Made by a program: the position numbers and the translations under genes
From: Halobacteriales archaeon QH_10_70_21
GTDB lineage: Archaea > Halobacteriota > Halobacteria > Halobacteriales > Haloarculaceae
Assembly (NCBI GenBank): GCA_003021325.1
Contig: PXQM01000038.1
Coordinates: 1-5,991, forward strand
Direction: 5' to 3'
Length of the DNA stretch: 5,991 nucleotides
Notes under the pieces: model-generated
What the model saw: the letters and a program-made list of their open reading frames with translations, nothing else
Told to the model about the DNA's origin: nothing
Database searches by the model: none
Shown here: positions 1-5,991 of the stretch, one piece after another
Position numbering within the stretch: the first letter of the stretch is position 1
Layout: each line of letters opens with the position of its first letter

Positions 1-552
1 TGAAGGGCTACGAGGTCGACGAGACGCTCCAGAACGGCGTCAAAACGTTCTCCGCCGGCGAGGACGTCTTCAGGGTCGAGTACAACGGCGAGGACGACTT
101 CGGCGCCTCGACGTACCTCGACGACGGCGACGAGTTCGTCTCGGTCGCGGAGTGCATCGACAACCCCGACGAGCCAGGGTGGTACCGGATATCGGGGACG
201 ACGACGGGCGTCACCGAGAGCGGCGAGCGGGTGACCTTCGGCAGCGAGTCGCACTACTTCTGGATCTGTGACTGCGAGAACGAGGCCGAGGCCCGCGAGC
301 GGCTTGGCCCGCCGCCTTCCGAGCCGCCGACGACGGGGACCCGGGGCCGACGGACACCGCCACGTTGACGGCAACCGCCGCCGCGGCGCCGGCCGAAACC
401 GGGACGGCGCCGGCCGGCCGAGCCACGACCCCCACGAAGCGTGGGACGAGCGCGTCCTCGAGACGCCGACCGCTGGCGACGGTCCCGGCCTCGGACCCGT
501 GCCCGCGTTCCTGGCCCTGCTCGCCGCGGGCCTCCTGGTCCGCCGGCGCTGA
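1..552 (+). CDS. Partial surface protein with PGF-CTERM-like C-terminal anchor, 3' end, frame-broken
   Basis: I recognise no enzymatic family. The 5' end lies outside the window. The main domain reads from base 3 in one frame to a premature stop at 366-368. It is acidic and looks beta-strand rich, with a PGWYRISGTTTG segment and then HYFWICDCENEAEA, giving three cysteines (codons 153, 267 and 273). The reading then makes biological sense only with frame changes: a Thr/Ala/Pro-rich linker (PTDTATLTATAAAAPAETGT) in the next frame from about 345, and from about 430 a third frame giving TPTAGDGPGLGPVP, the hydrophobic AFLALLAAGLLV and a terminal RRR before TGA at 550-552. This tripartite tail matches haloarchaeal PGF-CTERM sorting signals, which are processed by an archaeosortase and leave the protein lipid-anchored on the cell surface. 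Here the motif is PGL rather than PGF. The two shifts may be sequencing errors or real inactivation. Membership of a haloarchaeal surface-protein group is an inference; function is unknown. Confidence 0.6.
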
Positions 553-562
553 CCGGCGCCCG

Positions 563-1537
563 CTATTCGTGGCCGGACACCGGCACCGGCTCGTAGGGCT
601 CTTCGAGGTACTCGAGGTCGCTCTCCGAGAGCGCGACGTCGAGCGCCTCGACCGCGTCCTCGAGGTGTTCGACCTTCGAGGCGCCGACGATGGGCGCGGT
701 GACCCACTCCTTGTGCAACAGCCACGACAGCGATAGCTGCGCCATCGAGACGCCCTTGTCGACGGCGAGCTTCCGGACGCGCTCGTTGACCTCGCGGCCA
801 CCGTTGTCCGCGTAGGGGTGCGCCTGCGCGTAGTCGTCGGTCTCGGCGCGCTTCGTGGACGTGTACTCCTCGTGCGGCCGGGTGAGGTAGCCGCGCGCCA
901 TCGGCGACCACGGGATGACGCCGAGGCCCTCCCGTTCGCACAGCGGCAGCACCTCGCGCTCCTCCTCGCGGTAGACGAGATTGTAGTGGTTCTGCATCGT
1001 CGCGAACCGCTTGAGGCCGAGGCGGTCGCTGGTGTGCAGTGCCGCCGCGAGCTGGTGGGCCCACATCGAGGAGGCGCCGACGTGCCTGGCCTTCCCCCGC
1101 CGGACCGCGTCGTCGAGCGCCCGCAGCGTGACCTCGACCGGCGTGTCGTCGTCCCAGCGGTGCGTCTGGTAGAGGTCGACCGTCTCCATTCCGAGCCGGT
1201 CCAGCGAGGCGTCCAGTTCCTGCTCGATGGTCTTCCGCGAGAGCCCGCCGGAGTTGGGGTCGTCCTCGCGCATCTGGAAGTACACCTTCGTCGCAACGAC
1301 GCTCTCCTCGCGGTGGCCCGCCAGCGCGTCGCCGAGAACCCGCTCGCTCTCGCCGCGCGAGTACATGTTCGCGGTGTCGAAGAAGTTGATGCCGAGCTCG
1401 AGCGCGCGCTCGACGAGGTCGTGGCCGAACGCCTCGCCGCGGACCCACTCGCGCCAGTCGGGGTCGCCGAAGCTCATACAGCCCAGGCAGATTCGCGAGA
1501 CCTCGATGCCGGTCGAACCGAGCGTCGTGTACTCCAT
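563..1537 (-). CDS. Aldo/keto reductase, complete
   Basis: This is a 324-residue NAD(P)H-dependent oxidoreductase of the aldo/keto reductase superfamily, a cytoplasmic TIM-barrel enzyme that reduces aldehydes or ketones to alcohols. The length is normal for the family. The N-terminus (YTTLGSTGIEVSRICLGCMS) is typical. The catalytic tetrad is visible: Asp54 and Tyr59 in NFFDTANMYSRGESE, Lys84 in VATKV, and His126 in YQTHRWD. Later come MQNHYNLVYRE (about 181-191), VIPWSPMARGYL, and IVGASKVEHLEDAVEAL, the cofactor-phosphate-binding region near the C-terminus. The ATG at 1537 starts exactly at the conserved N-terminus, and a T-tract lies at about -27, so the mRNA may be leaderless. The stop (TAG, 563-565) is 10 bases from the stop of the convergent gene on the left. 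The frame is unbroken, unlike its neighbours. The substrate cannot be told from the sequence; the longer loops suggest the Tas/YajO-like bacterial-type subgroup rather than mammalian-type reductases. Confidence 0.95.
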   Translation of the reverse strand: MEYTTLGSTGIEVSRICLGCMSFGDPDWREWVRGEAFGHDLVERALELGINFFDTANMYSRGESERVLGDALAGHREESVVATKVYFQMREDDPNSGGLSRKTIEQELDASLDRLGMETVDLYQTHRWDDDTPVEVTLRALDDAVRRGKARHVGASSMWAHQLAAALHTSDRLGLKRFATMQNHYNLVYREEEREVLPLCEREGLGVIPWSPMARGYLTRPHEEYTSTKRAETDDYAQAHPYADNGGREVNERVRKLAVDKGVSMAQLSLSWLLHKEWVTAPIVGASKVEHLEDAVEALDVALSESDLEYLEEPYEPVPVSGHE

Positions 1538-1561
1538 ACGACCCCCTCGACCGGCCGAGAC

Positions 1562-1566
1562 AAAAA
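1562..1566 (-). promoter_or_regulatory. Candidate TATA box for a leaderless reductase mRNA
   Basis: On the minus strand the run TTTTT sits inside GACTTTTTGTC (1559-1569), the only AT-rich patch just upstream of the reductase. Its centre is about 27 bases before the ATG at 1537. This is the usual distance from an archaeal TATA box to the transcription start, so transcription would begin at or next to the start codon, as is common in haloarchaea. No Shine-Dalgarno sequence precedes the ATG, which fits. The sequence departs from a classic TTTATA-like box, so this is a moderate call. Confidence 0.4.
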
Positions 1567-1606
1567 GTCGCCGCCACGTTTAGTTCCGGGGCTGTCGACC
1601 GGGTTC

Positions 1607-2922
1607 GGTACGGGAAGCCGCGCGCCGCCGTGGCTCGTGGTCGGGGCGCTCGTCGCGGGGGTCCTGGCCGCCGGGGGTCGCCGCCGCGGCCGACCCGTCG
1701 GTACAGGGGAACCAGCACGGCACGTGGACCGGGACCTACATCCCCGGACCGGAGAACGGAACGTCCCTCGGTGGGGTGGCTGCCGAAACGGGGGGCTACC
1801 TGCTCGTCGGACAGTCCGGCCCCGGGGACGGCGGCGACAACGCCCTCGCGACGAAGGTCGACGACGCCGACGGCGTCGAGTGGGTCCGGTCGCTGCAGGG
1901 CCACGGTGGCGCCACGCTCTCGGCGGCGGCGAACTCGACGACGGCGGATACCTCGTCGCCGGCACCCAACGCACCCCCGAGGATGGCCCGCGGCGGTTCG
2001 TGGCCGCCCTGACCGCAGATGGCCGGCTGGCGTGGCGCGATACCTACGGCCCGGGCCGAATCGACGACGCGGTCCGGGTCCCGGACGGCGGTGCACTCCT
2101 GGTCGGCGGCGAGCGGGCGACGGTCATCACGCCCGGCGGTGCCGAGATATGGTCCGAGCGCTACGGGGACGACCGAATCGAGGCGGCCGCGCGCCTGGGA
2201 AACGGCTACGTCCTCGCCGGTGCGGCGACCGACGGCACGGACCCAAACCGGCTGCTGCTTCGAATCGAAGCCACCGGTGGCATCGAGTGGCGCGAGACCC
2301 GCAGCGTGGAGGGCGCCGACACGTTCACCGGCGCGGCCGTTCACAACGACACTATCCACGTCGCCGGCACGGCATCGTCCAGCGAGGGCTCGAACGACCG
2401 GGCCACGGTCGCCGTCTACCGGGACGACGGGACGCGCGAGAGTGCCCAGTCATACCGCGGCGACGCGGCCGGCGGTGCGACGGCCGTCACTGCGGGTCCT
2501 TCCGGGGGCGTCGCCGCGGTTCCGCGAGACAGGAACGGTCGCCTCGTCAGGTTCGAGGCCGCCGAGCCCGGGGAAACCGTCGACCTCGCGGCCTCGCCCT
2601 ACGCCGTCACGACCCTCGAGAACGGTCGCTATCTCGTCGTGGGCAGCCTCGAGGGTGAGGCGTACGCGGGCGTCGTGACACCGGAGTTCGGGTCGCCGAA
2701 GGGACTGCTCGCCGAGGGAGGGGCCGGCTCCGACAGCGACGACGACGCCGGAACTGCCGGCAGTGAATCCAGCGGGGCAGCCACGACTGCCGGCGGGGCT
2801 CCGGCGGCGCCGTGGCTGCCGGTAGCGATGGCGGCGGCCTGCCAACCGGCCTGACGCGACTGCTGGTCGTCGCGTCGCTCGTCGCCGTGTCGGTCCTGGC
2901 GTGGCGCCGGCTGTACTCCCTG
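1607..2922 (+). CDS. Exported, membrane-anchored beta-propeller protein, frame-broken
   Basis: The N-terminus reads as a signal peptide, WLVVGALVAGVLAAG (from 1631), followed after a shift at a run of five G (1673-1677) by VAAAADPSVQGNQHGTW. A repeat domain follows, with units of about 40-55 residues that start G-G-Y-L-(L/V)-x-G and end with a Trp: for example GGYLLVGQSG, then VEWVRSL; DGGYLVAGTQ, then LAWRDTYG; and NGYVLAGAAT, then IEWRETRS. About seven units can be counted, as in a PQQ-like or delta-60-like propeller. A second shift lies at about 1900-1935. The main frame runs from there through an acidic Gly/Ser linker to a stop at 2852-2854. A membrane helix (LTRLLVVASLVAVSVLAWRR, 2851-2910) lies in another frame and is the likely true C-terminus, so a third shift is placed at about 2770-2850. 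No ATG is present upstream; GTG at 1630 or 1637 is possible, so start and end are approximate. Ligand and role are unknown. The protein would sit outside the cell. Confidence 0.65.
1791..2645 (+). repeat. Seven propeller repeat units within the exported protein
   Basis: Protein-level tandem repeats. Outer-strand motifs start at about 1791 (GGYLLVG), 1943 (GGYLVAG), 2087 (GGALLVGG), 2201 (NGYVLAG), 2345 (NDTIHVAG), 2495 (PSGGVAAV) and 2618 (ENGRYLVVG). The first four units carry a Trp about 30 residues later (shorter spacing in unit 3). Units 5 to 7 are more diverged and lack the Trp. DNA-level identity between units is low, so this is an old domain repeat, not a recent duplication. The first unit is in a different frame from the rest because of the shift at about 1900-1935. 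Confidence 0.6.
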
Positions 2923-2923
2923 G

Positions 2924-3885
2924 TCAAGCGAACCGCTCCGGGGAGATGCCGGCGGCGTAACCCCGGACCGCGAGCGCGGCGAGCACGGCGACTGCGACGT
3001 ACCCCGCGACGTGGAGATAGGTCGTCGCGAGCGCGCTTCCGATGGCGAGGCGGGCGACGGTGGTCGACGGGGCCTCCGGGAGCGCGGTCGCGGCGGCGAA
3101 GGCCGCCAGCGCGCCGAGCGAGTAGGTCAACTGCGCCCGCTGGCGGGTCGGGATGACGAGCGCAAGAGCCGCGCGAGCAGCAGCACCCACAGCAGGACCT
3201 GCAGCGGCGCGAGGCTGGCCAGCAGGCCGGCCTTGCCGTCGACGATACCGACGAACGAGACGGGGGCGACCCGGAGCAGCTCCAGGGTGCCGCGCTCGAC
3301 CTCCTCGGTCAGCGAGTCGACGACGACGGCGCCGCTTGTGAACACCGGCAGGAAGACCAGCAGCGGGAGGAGGACAGTGTAGGAGAACCCGAAGTAGGGA
3401 CTGGAGTCGATGGAGGGGGGGACGGGGAGCGGCTCGAACGAGAGGTAGTCACTGCGGGCGTTGCGCTCGTCGCGCTCGAGTTCCTCCAGAACCGCGCGCA
3501 ACTGGACGACGATGAGCGTCTTCCGGAGGCTGGACCGTGGAACCGTCCCCGAAACCGAAATCCGGCCGTCGTTCGACTCCGCGTGGACCACAACCCCGAC
3601 GCGGTTCCGCCGGAACGCGAGCCGTGCGGCCTCTCGGTCGTCGTAGCGCTCCACCTCGATTCCCTCGACCTCGGTCGAGGCGGCGGCGAGCTCGTCGGCC
3701 GCACCGCCGGTGGCCGCGACCTCGATGCGCTCGCCCGCCGCGTCGGGGTCGTACAGCGACGTGAGCCCGACGACCAGGAACGAGGAGAACCCCGCGATGA
3801 CCAGCTGGATGAGGACCGCGAGGACGATAGTCTTCTCCCGGGAGAGCGACCCCAGCTCGCGGCGGGCGATGGCGGCCCTAGACAA
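2924..3885 (-). CDS. ABC-2 (NatB-type) transporter permease, second subunit, frame-broken
   Basis: This is a membrane subunit of an ABC exporter. From a TTG start at 3885 it encodes a cytoplasmic head (IARRELGSLSREKT), a first helix at about residues 20-42 and an external domain at about 45-160. A second helix (YTVLLPLLVFLPVFTSGAVV, about 169-188) leads to EEVERGTLELLRVAPVS, the cytoplasmic motif typical of ABC-2 permeases that contacts the ATPase, and then a third helix to about residue 238. The frame breaks at about 3165-3180. Reading resumes in the neighbouring frame as ALVIPTRQRAQLTYSLGALA, a final helix (HVAGYVAVAVLAALAV) and ISPERFA, with TGA at 2924-2926. These downstream helices fit the family, so the two parts are one gene. 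Only about five helices are seen where six are expected, so a short deletion is possible. An in-frame TGA nine bases upstream of the TTG rules out an earlier start. It overlaps the end of the PrsW gene by eight bases, suggesting coupled translation. Confidence 0.8.
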
Positions 3886-5657
3886 GGCGGCTCACCACCG
3901 CGAGGTTGTAGAGGAGGTGCAGCAGGACGGCGACGCAGAGCCCGGCGAGGAAGCCCCGGCGCCCCCGGCTCGCGCCGACGGCCGAGACGGTCGCCGTCAC
4001 GACGTGCAGCAGCAGCGGCGCGACCGCGAGCGCGGCGATGACGGCCGGGCTGCCGCCGCCGAGACCGGTCTGGAAGGCGGCGTCGGCGACGGCCACGTCC
4101 GGCAGCCCGACCACCTGGACGACCAGGGAGAGCTTCTCTGCGAGGAAGAAGCCGAGGCCAGCGGCGCCGCCGGCCGCTGCGGCGACCCCGAGCGTCCGCT
4201 CGTAGCGGCCGTGGACGAACCCCGCGTAGACGGGCAGCCCCTTCGCAAGCTCCTCGATGACGGCGATAGCACCGAAGACGAGCGGGACCGAGAGCGCGAC
4301 CGGGAGTGCGAAGAGCAGCGCCACCACGAGCAGCTCGGCGACGAAGACGAACGGGACCAGCAGGGCGACCACGAGCGCGAGGCTCCGGGGGCGGCAGAGC
4401 CGGCCGGCCAGCGCGTCCAGGGCCTTGAGATGGACCGGGCGCTGGGTGAAGAGGTCCTCCTCGCGGTAGACCGGTGACGCCCGCGCCGGTCAGGTCCCGG
4501 ACCACGACGGTGAGCGGCGAGACGAACGCCACCGGACTCGTCTCGGTGAAGATGGCGGGGACGAAGGCGTAGGTGGTCAGGAAGGTGCTGATTGACACCG
4601 AGACGAAGGTGAGCTCCTTGAACGAGCGGGCGAACATCGCGCCGAGGAAGGTGGCGCCGAGGAAGAGCAGCGCGAGCGGGACGACCGCGAGCACCGACAG
4701 CGGCCCGGCCCCGCCCCCGAGGAGTCGCAGTCCCGCCCCGATGGTCACCGCGACGCCGAGCGAGGCGGCGAAATAGGGGAGCGTCTTCCCGGCGACGATC
4801 TCGGCGGGGCTGACGGGCGCGACGAGCAACAGCTCGCCGCGGCGGTCGAGCCGCTCGGAGAGCATCGAACTGCCGTACGCCTGGATGACGAAGTTCAGCG
4901 GCAGCACGAAAACGAACGCCAGCACGAGCGACTGGAAAGGGAACGGGGGCGCGATGTCGGACGGCGACCCGGCCGTGCCGGCCGTCCCGAAGAGGTCGAA
5001 GGCGCCGAGCGAGGGCGCGCCGACCCGGCCGTCGTCGCCGGACCCCCCGCCGGACGGGAGTGCGCCGCCGTCACCGTCGTCGCCGGTCTCCCCGCCGCCG
5101 TCGCTCGTCCCCTCGCCCGTGCCATCGTTCGTGCCGCCGTCGTCGCCGTCGCCGGATGGGGTGGCGGCGTCGCGCTCGACGAACTCGAGAGTGACCACGA
5201 CCGGGAAGGCCGCGGTCCCGTTGTCCTCCTCGCGCATCCGGCGTTCGTTGTAGCGCTCGACGGCGTCCCGGAAGGTGGCCGCGGCGGCGCGGCTCTTGTC
5301 GGTCGGCTCGCCGTTCCGCCTGGCGAGGTAGATGCGCGTCGTGTCCGAGGCGTTCTCGACGTATAGGTCGTAGCCCTCGTCCGCCCCGAGTCGGCCGTCC
5401 GCGATGACCCCGGGGTCGGGGTCCAGCGCCGCCAGGGCGGGTTCCTCGTCGACGGCGTCGTGGAACGGGCTGTCGTCGTCGACGCCGACCCGGTAGATAC
5501 CGTCCTCGAGGGCGACACCGCCGGCCAGACCGACGACGGCGACGCTGACGACGAAGGCGGCGGCCGCCAGGACGACGGCGGCGACCCCGCGGTCGAAGCC
5601 GCCAACGCCCTTGGTCGTCTCCCAGCGGGCGATTCGCAGGAGCGTCCGCGGCCGCAT
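3878..5657 (-). CDS. ABC-2 permease fused to a PrsW-type intramembrane protease, one frame break
   Basis: From the ATG at 5657: a cytoplasmic head (LLRIARWETTKG), helix 1 (about residues 27-49), and an external domain to about 240 with a long Gly/Asp loop. Then come helices at about 241-262, 293-313, 320-345 and 352-385, with the ABC-2 motif RRGELLLVAPVSPAEIVAGK at 272-291. The frame breaks after residue about 395 (about 4465-4485) and resumes as VYREEDLFTQRPVHLKALDA, leading into a second membrane domain. That domain carries PrsW glutamic-protease motifs: EELAK (4241-4255), GLGFFLAEK with its Glu at 4136-4138, LLLHVVTATVSAVG (His 4004-4006) and HLLYN (3905-3919). It ends at TAG 3878-3880. 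PrsW-family enzymes cleave proteins within the membrane; PrsW in Bacillus cuts an anti-sigma factor. The linker before the protease has no start codon in its own frame until GTG 4372, and a TGA lies just upstream of the join, so one fused gene with an indel is preferred over two genes. The last permease helix seems absent at the break. Confidence 0.8.
3892..3899 (-). promoter_or_regulatory. Shine-Dalgarno sequence supporting a TTG start
   Basis: The minus strand reads GGTGGTGA, matching the haloarchaeal consensus GGAGGTGA at seven of eight bases, and lies six bases before the TTG at 3885. It sits inside the last codons of the PrsW-containing gene. It decides the start of the second permease, for which no ATG or GTG is available at the conserved N-terminus. 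Confidence 0.6.
5025..5156 (-). repeat. Low-complexity Gly/Asp-rich external loop of the fused permease
   Basis: Residues about 168-211 of the permease are almost only Gly, Asp, Ser, Thr and Glu (for example GDDGGTNDGTGEGTSDGG). The plus strand appears as irregular CCGTCG-like units. It lies in the large extracytoplasmic domain just before the second helix and should be an unfolded, highly acidic linker. Such loops are common in halophile surface domains and tend to vary in length. Confidence 0.7.
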
Positions 5658-5991
5658 CAGGCCTCCGTACGGGGGTCGTCCTCGGACTCAGCGAGGTCGA
5701 GGAAGAGGCGTTCGAGGCTCGGTTCGACCGTCCGGATGTCCGCCACCTCGCCGCCGCGTGCCTCGGCGGTGGCCTCGATGCGGCGCACCGCCTCCATGCC
5801 GTCGACGACACGGCGGTAGTGGCCGTTCGCCGCGACCGCGTCGGGCACCTCGACCGTCGTGAAGACGTGGTACTCGGTGCGGCCGTACTCCTCGCGAAGG
5901 GTCTCGAGTGGGCCCTTCGCGACGACGCGTCCCTCGTTCATGATGGCGACGCGGTCGCAGACCTCCTCGACGTGGTAGAGGTTGTGCGCAG
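5657..5991 (-). CDS. ABC transporter ATPase (NatA/DrrA-type), C-terminal part
   Basis: Only the last 111 or so codons are in the window; the Walker A, signature and Walker B motifs lie beyond the right edge. The visible part starts with AHNLYHVEEVCDRVAIMNEG, where the His is the H-loop residue that senses the ATP gamma-phosphate and DRVAI is the strand usual after it. GRVVAKGPLETLREEYG follows, the normal end of the nucleotide-binding domain. A small regulatory C-terminal domain then ends with VEPSLERLFLDLAE, the typical tail of the DrrA/NatA/CcmA group of ABC-2 exporter ATPases. It stops at TGA 5657-5659, overlapping the next start by one base. It is the first visible gene of the operon and should power the two permeases downstream; any promoter is outside the window. 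The frame is intact. The substrate is unknown; NatA-like pumps include Na+, drug and polymer exporters. Confidence 0.9.
   Translation of the reverse strand, partial: AHNLYHVEEVCDRVAIMNEGRVVAKGPLETLREEYGRTEYHVFTTVEVPDAVAANGHYRRVVDGMEAVRRIEATAEARGGEVADIRTVEPSLERLFLDLAESEDDPRTEA
5662..5666 (-). promoter_or_regulatory. Shine-Dalgarno sequence before the fused permease
   Basis: The minus strand reads GGAGG four bases before the ATG at 5657, within the end of the ATPase gene. The ATPase stop and permease start share a base (TGATG, 5655-5659), so ribosomes may terminate and restart here. The spacing is slightly short. Confidence 0.5.

Noticed and set aside
545..560. Hairpin GGCGC/GCGCC across the end of the left gene as a terminator
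   Set aside because: The stem is only five pairs, overlaps the stop codon and has no T-tract after it; such stems are expected by chance at this GC content.
211..1296. A 361-codon Arg/Ser-rich open frame on the minus strand
   Set aside because: It overlaps the reductase in another frame and has the Arg/Ser/Pro bias of a shadow frame in GC-rich DNA.
818..2854. A 678-codon open frame on the plus strand starting inside the reductase
   Set aside because: Its first part is the antisense of the clean reductase and is Arg-rich noise; only the part from about 1631 onward, in pieces, belongs to the propeller gene.
3309..4470. Continuation of the first permease frame past 4470 down to 3309
   Set aside because: After the break the frame becomes Arg/Pro/Gly-rich without helices, while the neighbouring frames give clear PrsW and permease proteins.
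3583..4477. Plus-strand open frames opposite the permease and PrsW genes
   Set aside because: They are charged, low-complexity reverse-strand shadows of membrane protein coding, with no start signals or family features.
5025..5156. CCGTCG-like units as a CRISPR or tandem DNA repeat
   Set aside because: The units are irregular with no spacers and are explained by Gly/Asp codons in the permease loop.

Overview
The window looks like haloarchaeal (class Halobacteria) chromosomal DNA. It is very GC-rich, the supported reading frames almost always end codons in G or C, and the soluble parts of the proteins are rich in Asp and Glu. Other hints are a possible leaderless archaeal promoter, a PGF-CTERM-like C-terminus on a surface protein, and gene families I know from haloarchaea. 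This is judged from composition and family memory; no search was run.

Layout from left to right: (1) at 1-552 (+), the 3' part of a secreted or surface protein ending in a Thr/Pro/Ala-rich linker and a membrane anchor resembling PGF-CTERM, with the frame broken in the linker. (2) At 563-1537 (-), a complete aldo/keto reductase, convergent with gene 1. (3) A short divergent intergenic region of about 70 bp. (4) At about 1607-2922 (+), an exported beta-propeller protein with a signal-peptide-like start, about seven repeat units, an acidic Gly/Ser linker and a C-terminal membrane helix; its frame is broken in at least three places. (5) On the minus strand from 5991 down to 2924, a tightly packed ABC-2 (NatA/NatB-type) transporter operon. 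It has the end of an ATPase, then a permease continuing into a PrsW-type intramembrane protease domain, then a second permease. Both permease genes carry one frame break.

The operon is translationally coupled. The ATPase stop and first permease start overlap (TGATG), and the second permease starts at a TTG eight bases inside the end of the PrsW gene, behind a near-consensus Shine-Dalgarno sequence. The ATPase and two permeases should form one exporter-like complex in the cytoplasmic membrane. A site-2-type membrane-embedded PrsW protease joined to one permease subunit is the most interesting biology here, although I believe similar haloarchaeal proteins exist.

The dominant oddity is at least seven frame breaks in about 6 kb, affecting four of five genes of unrelated function, while the reductase is clean. 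At the two permease breaks about one expected membrane helix also seems to be missing. Sequencing or assembly error in very GC-rich DNA explains this more easily than parallel decay of four genes. No RNA gene, insertion sequence, CRISPR array or replication origin was seen, and no stretch over 300 bases lacks a gene.
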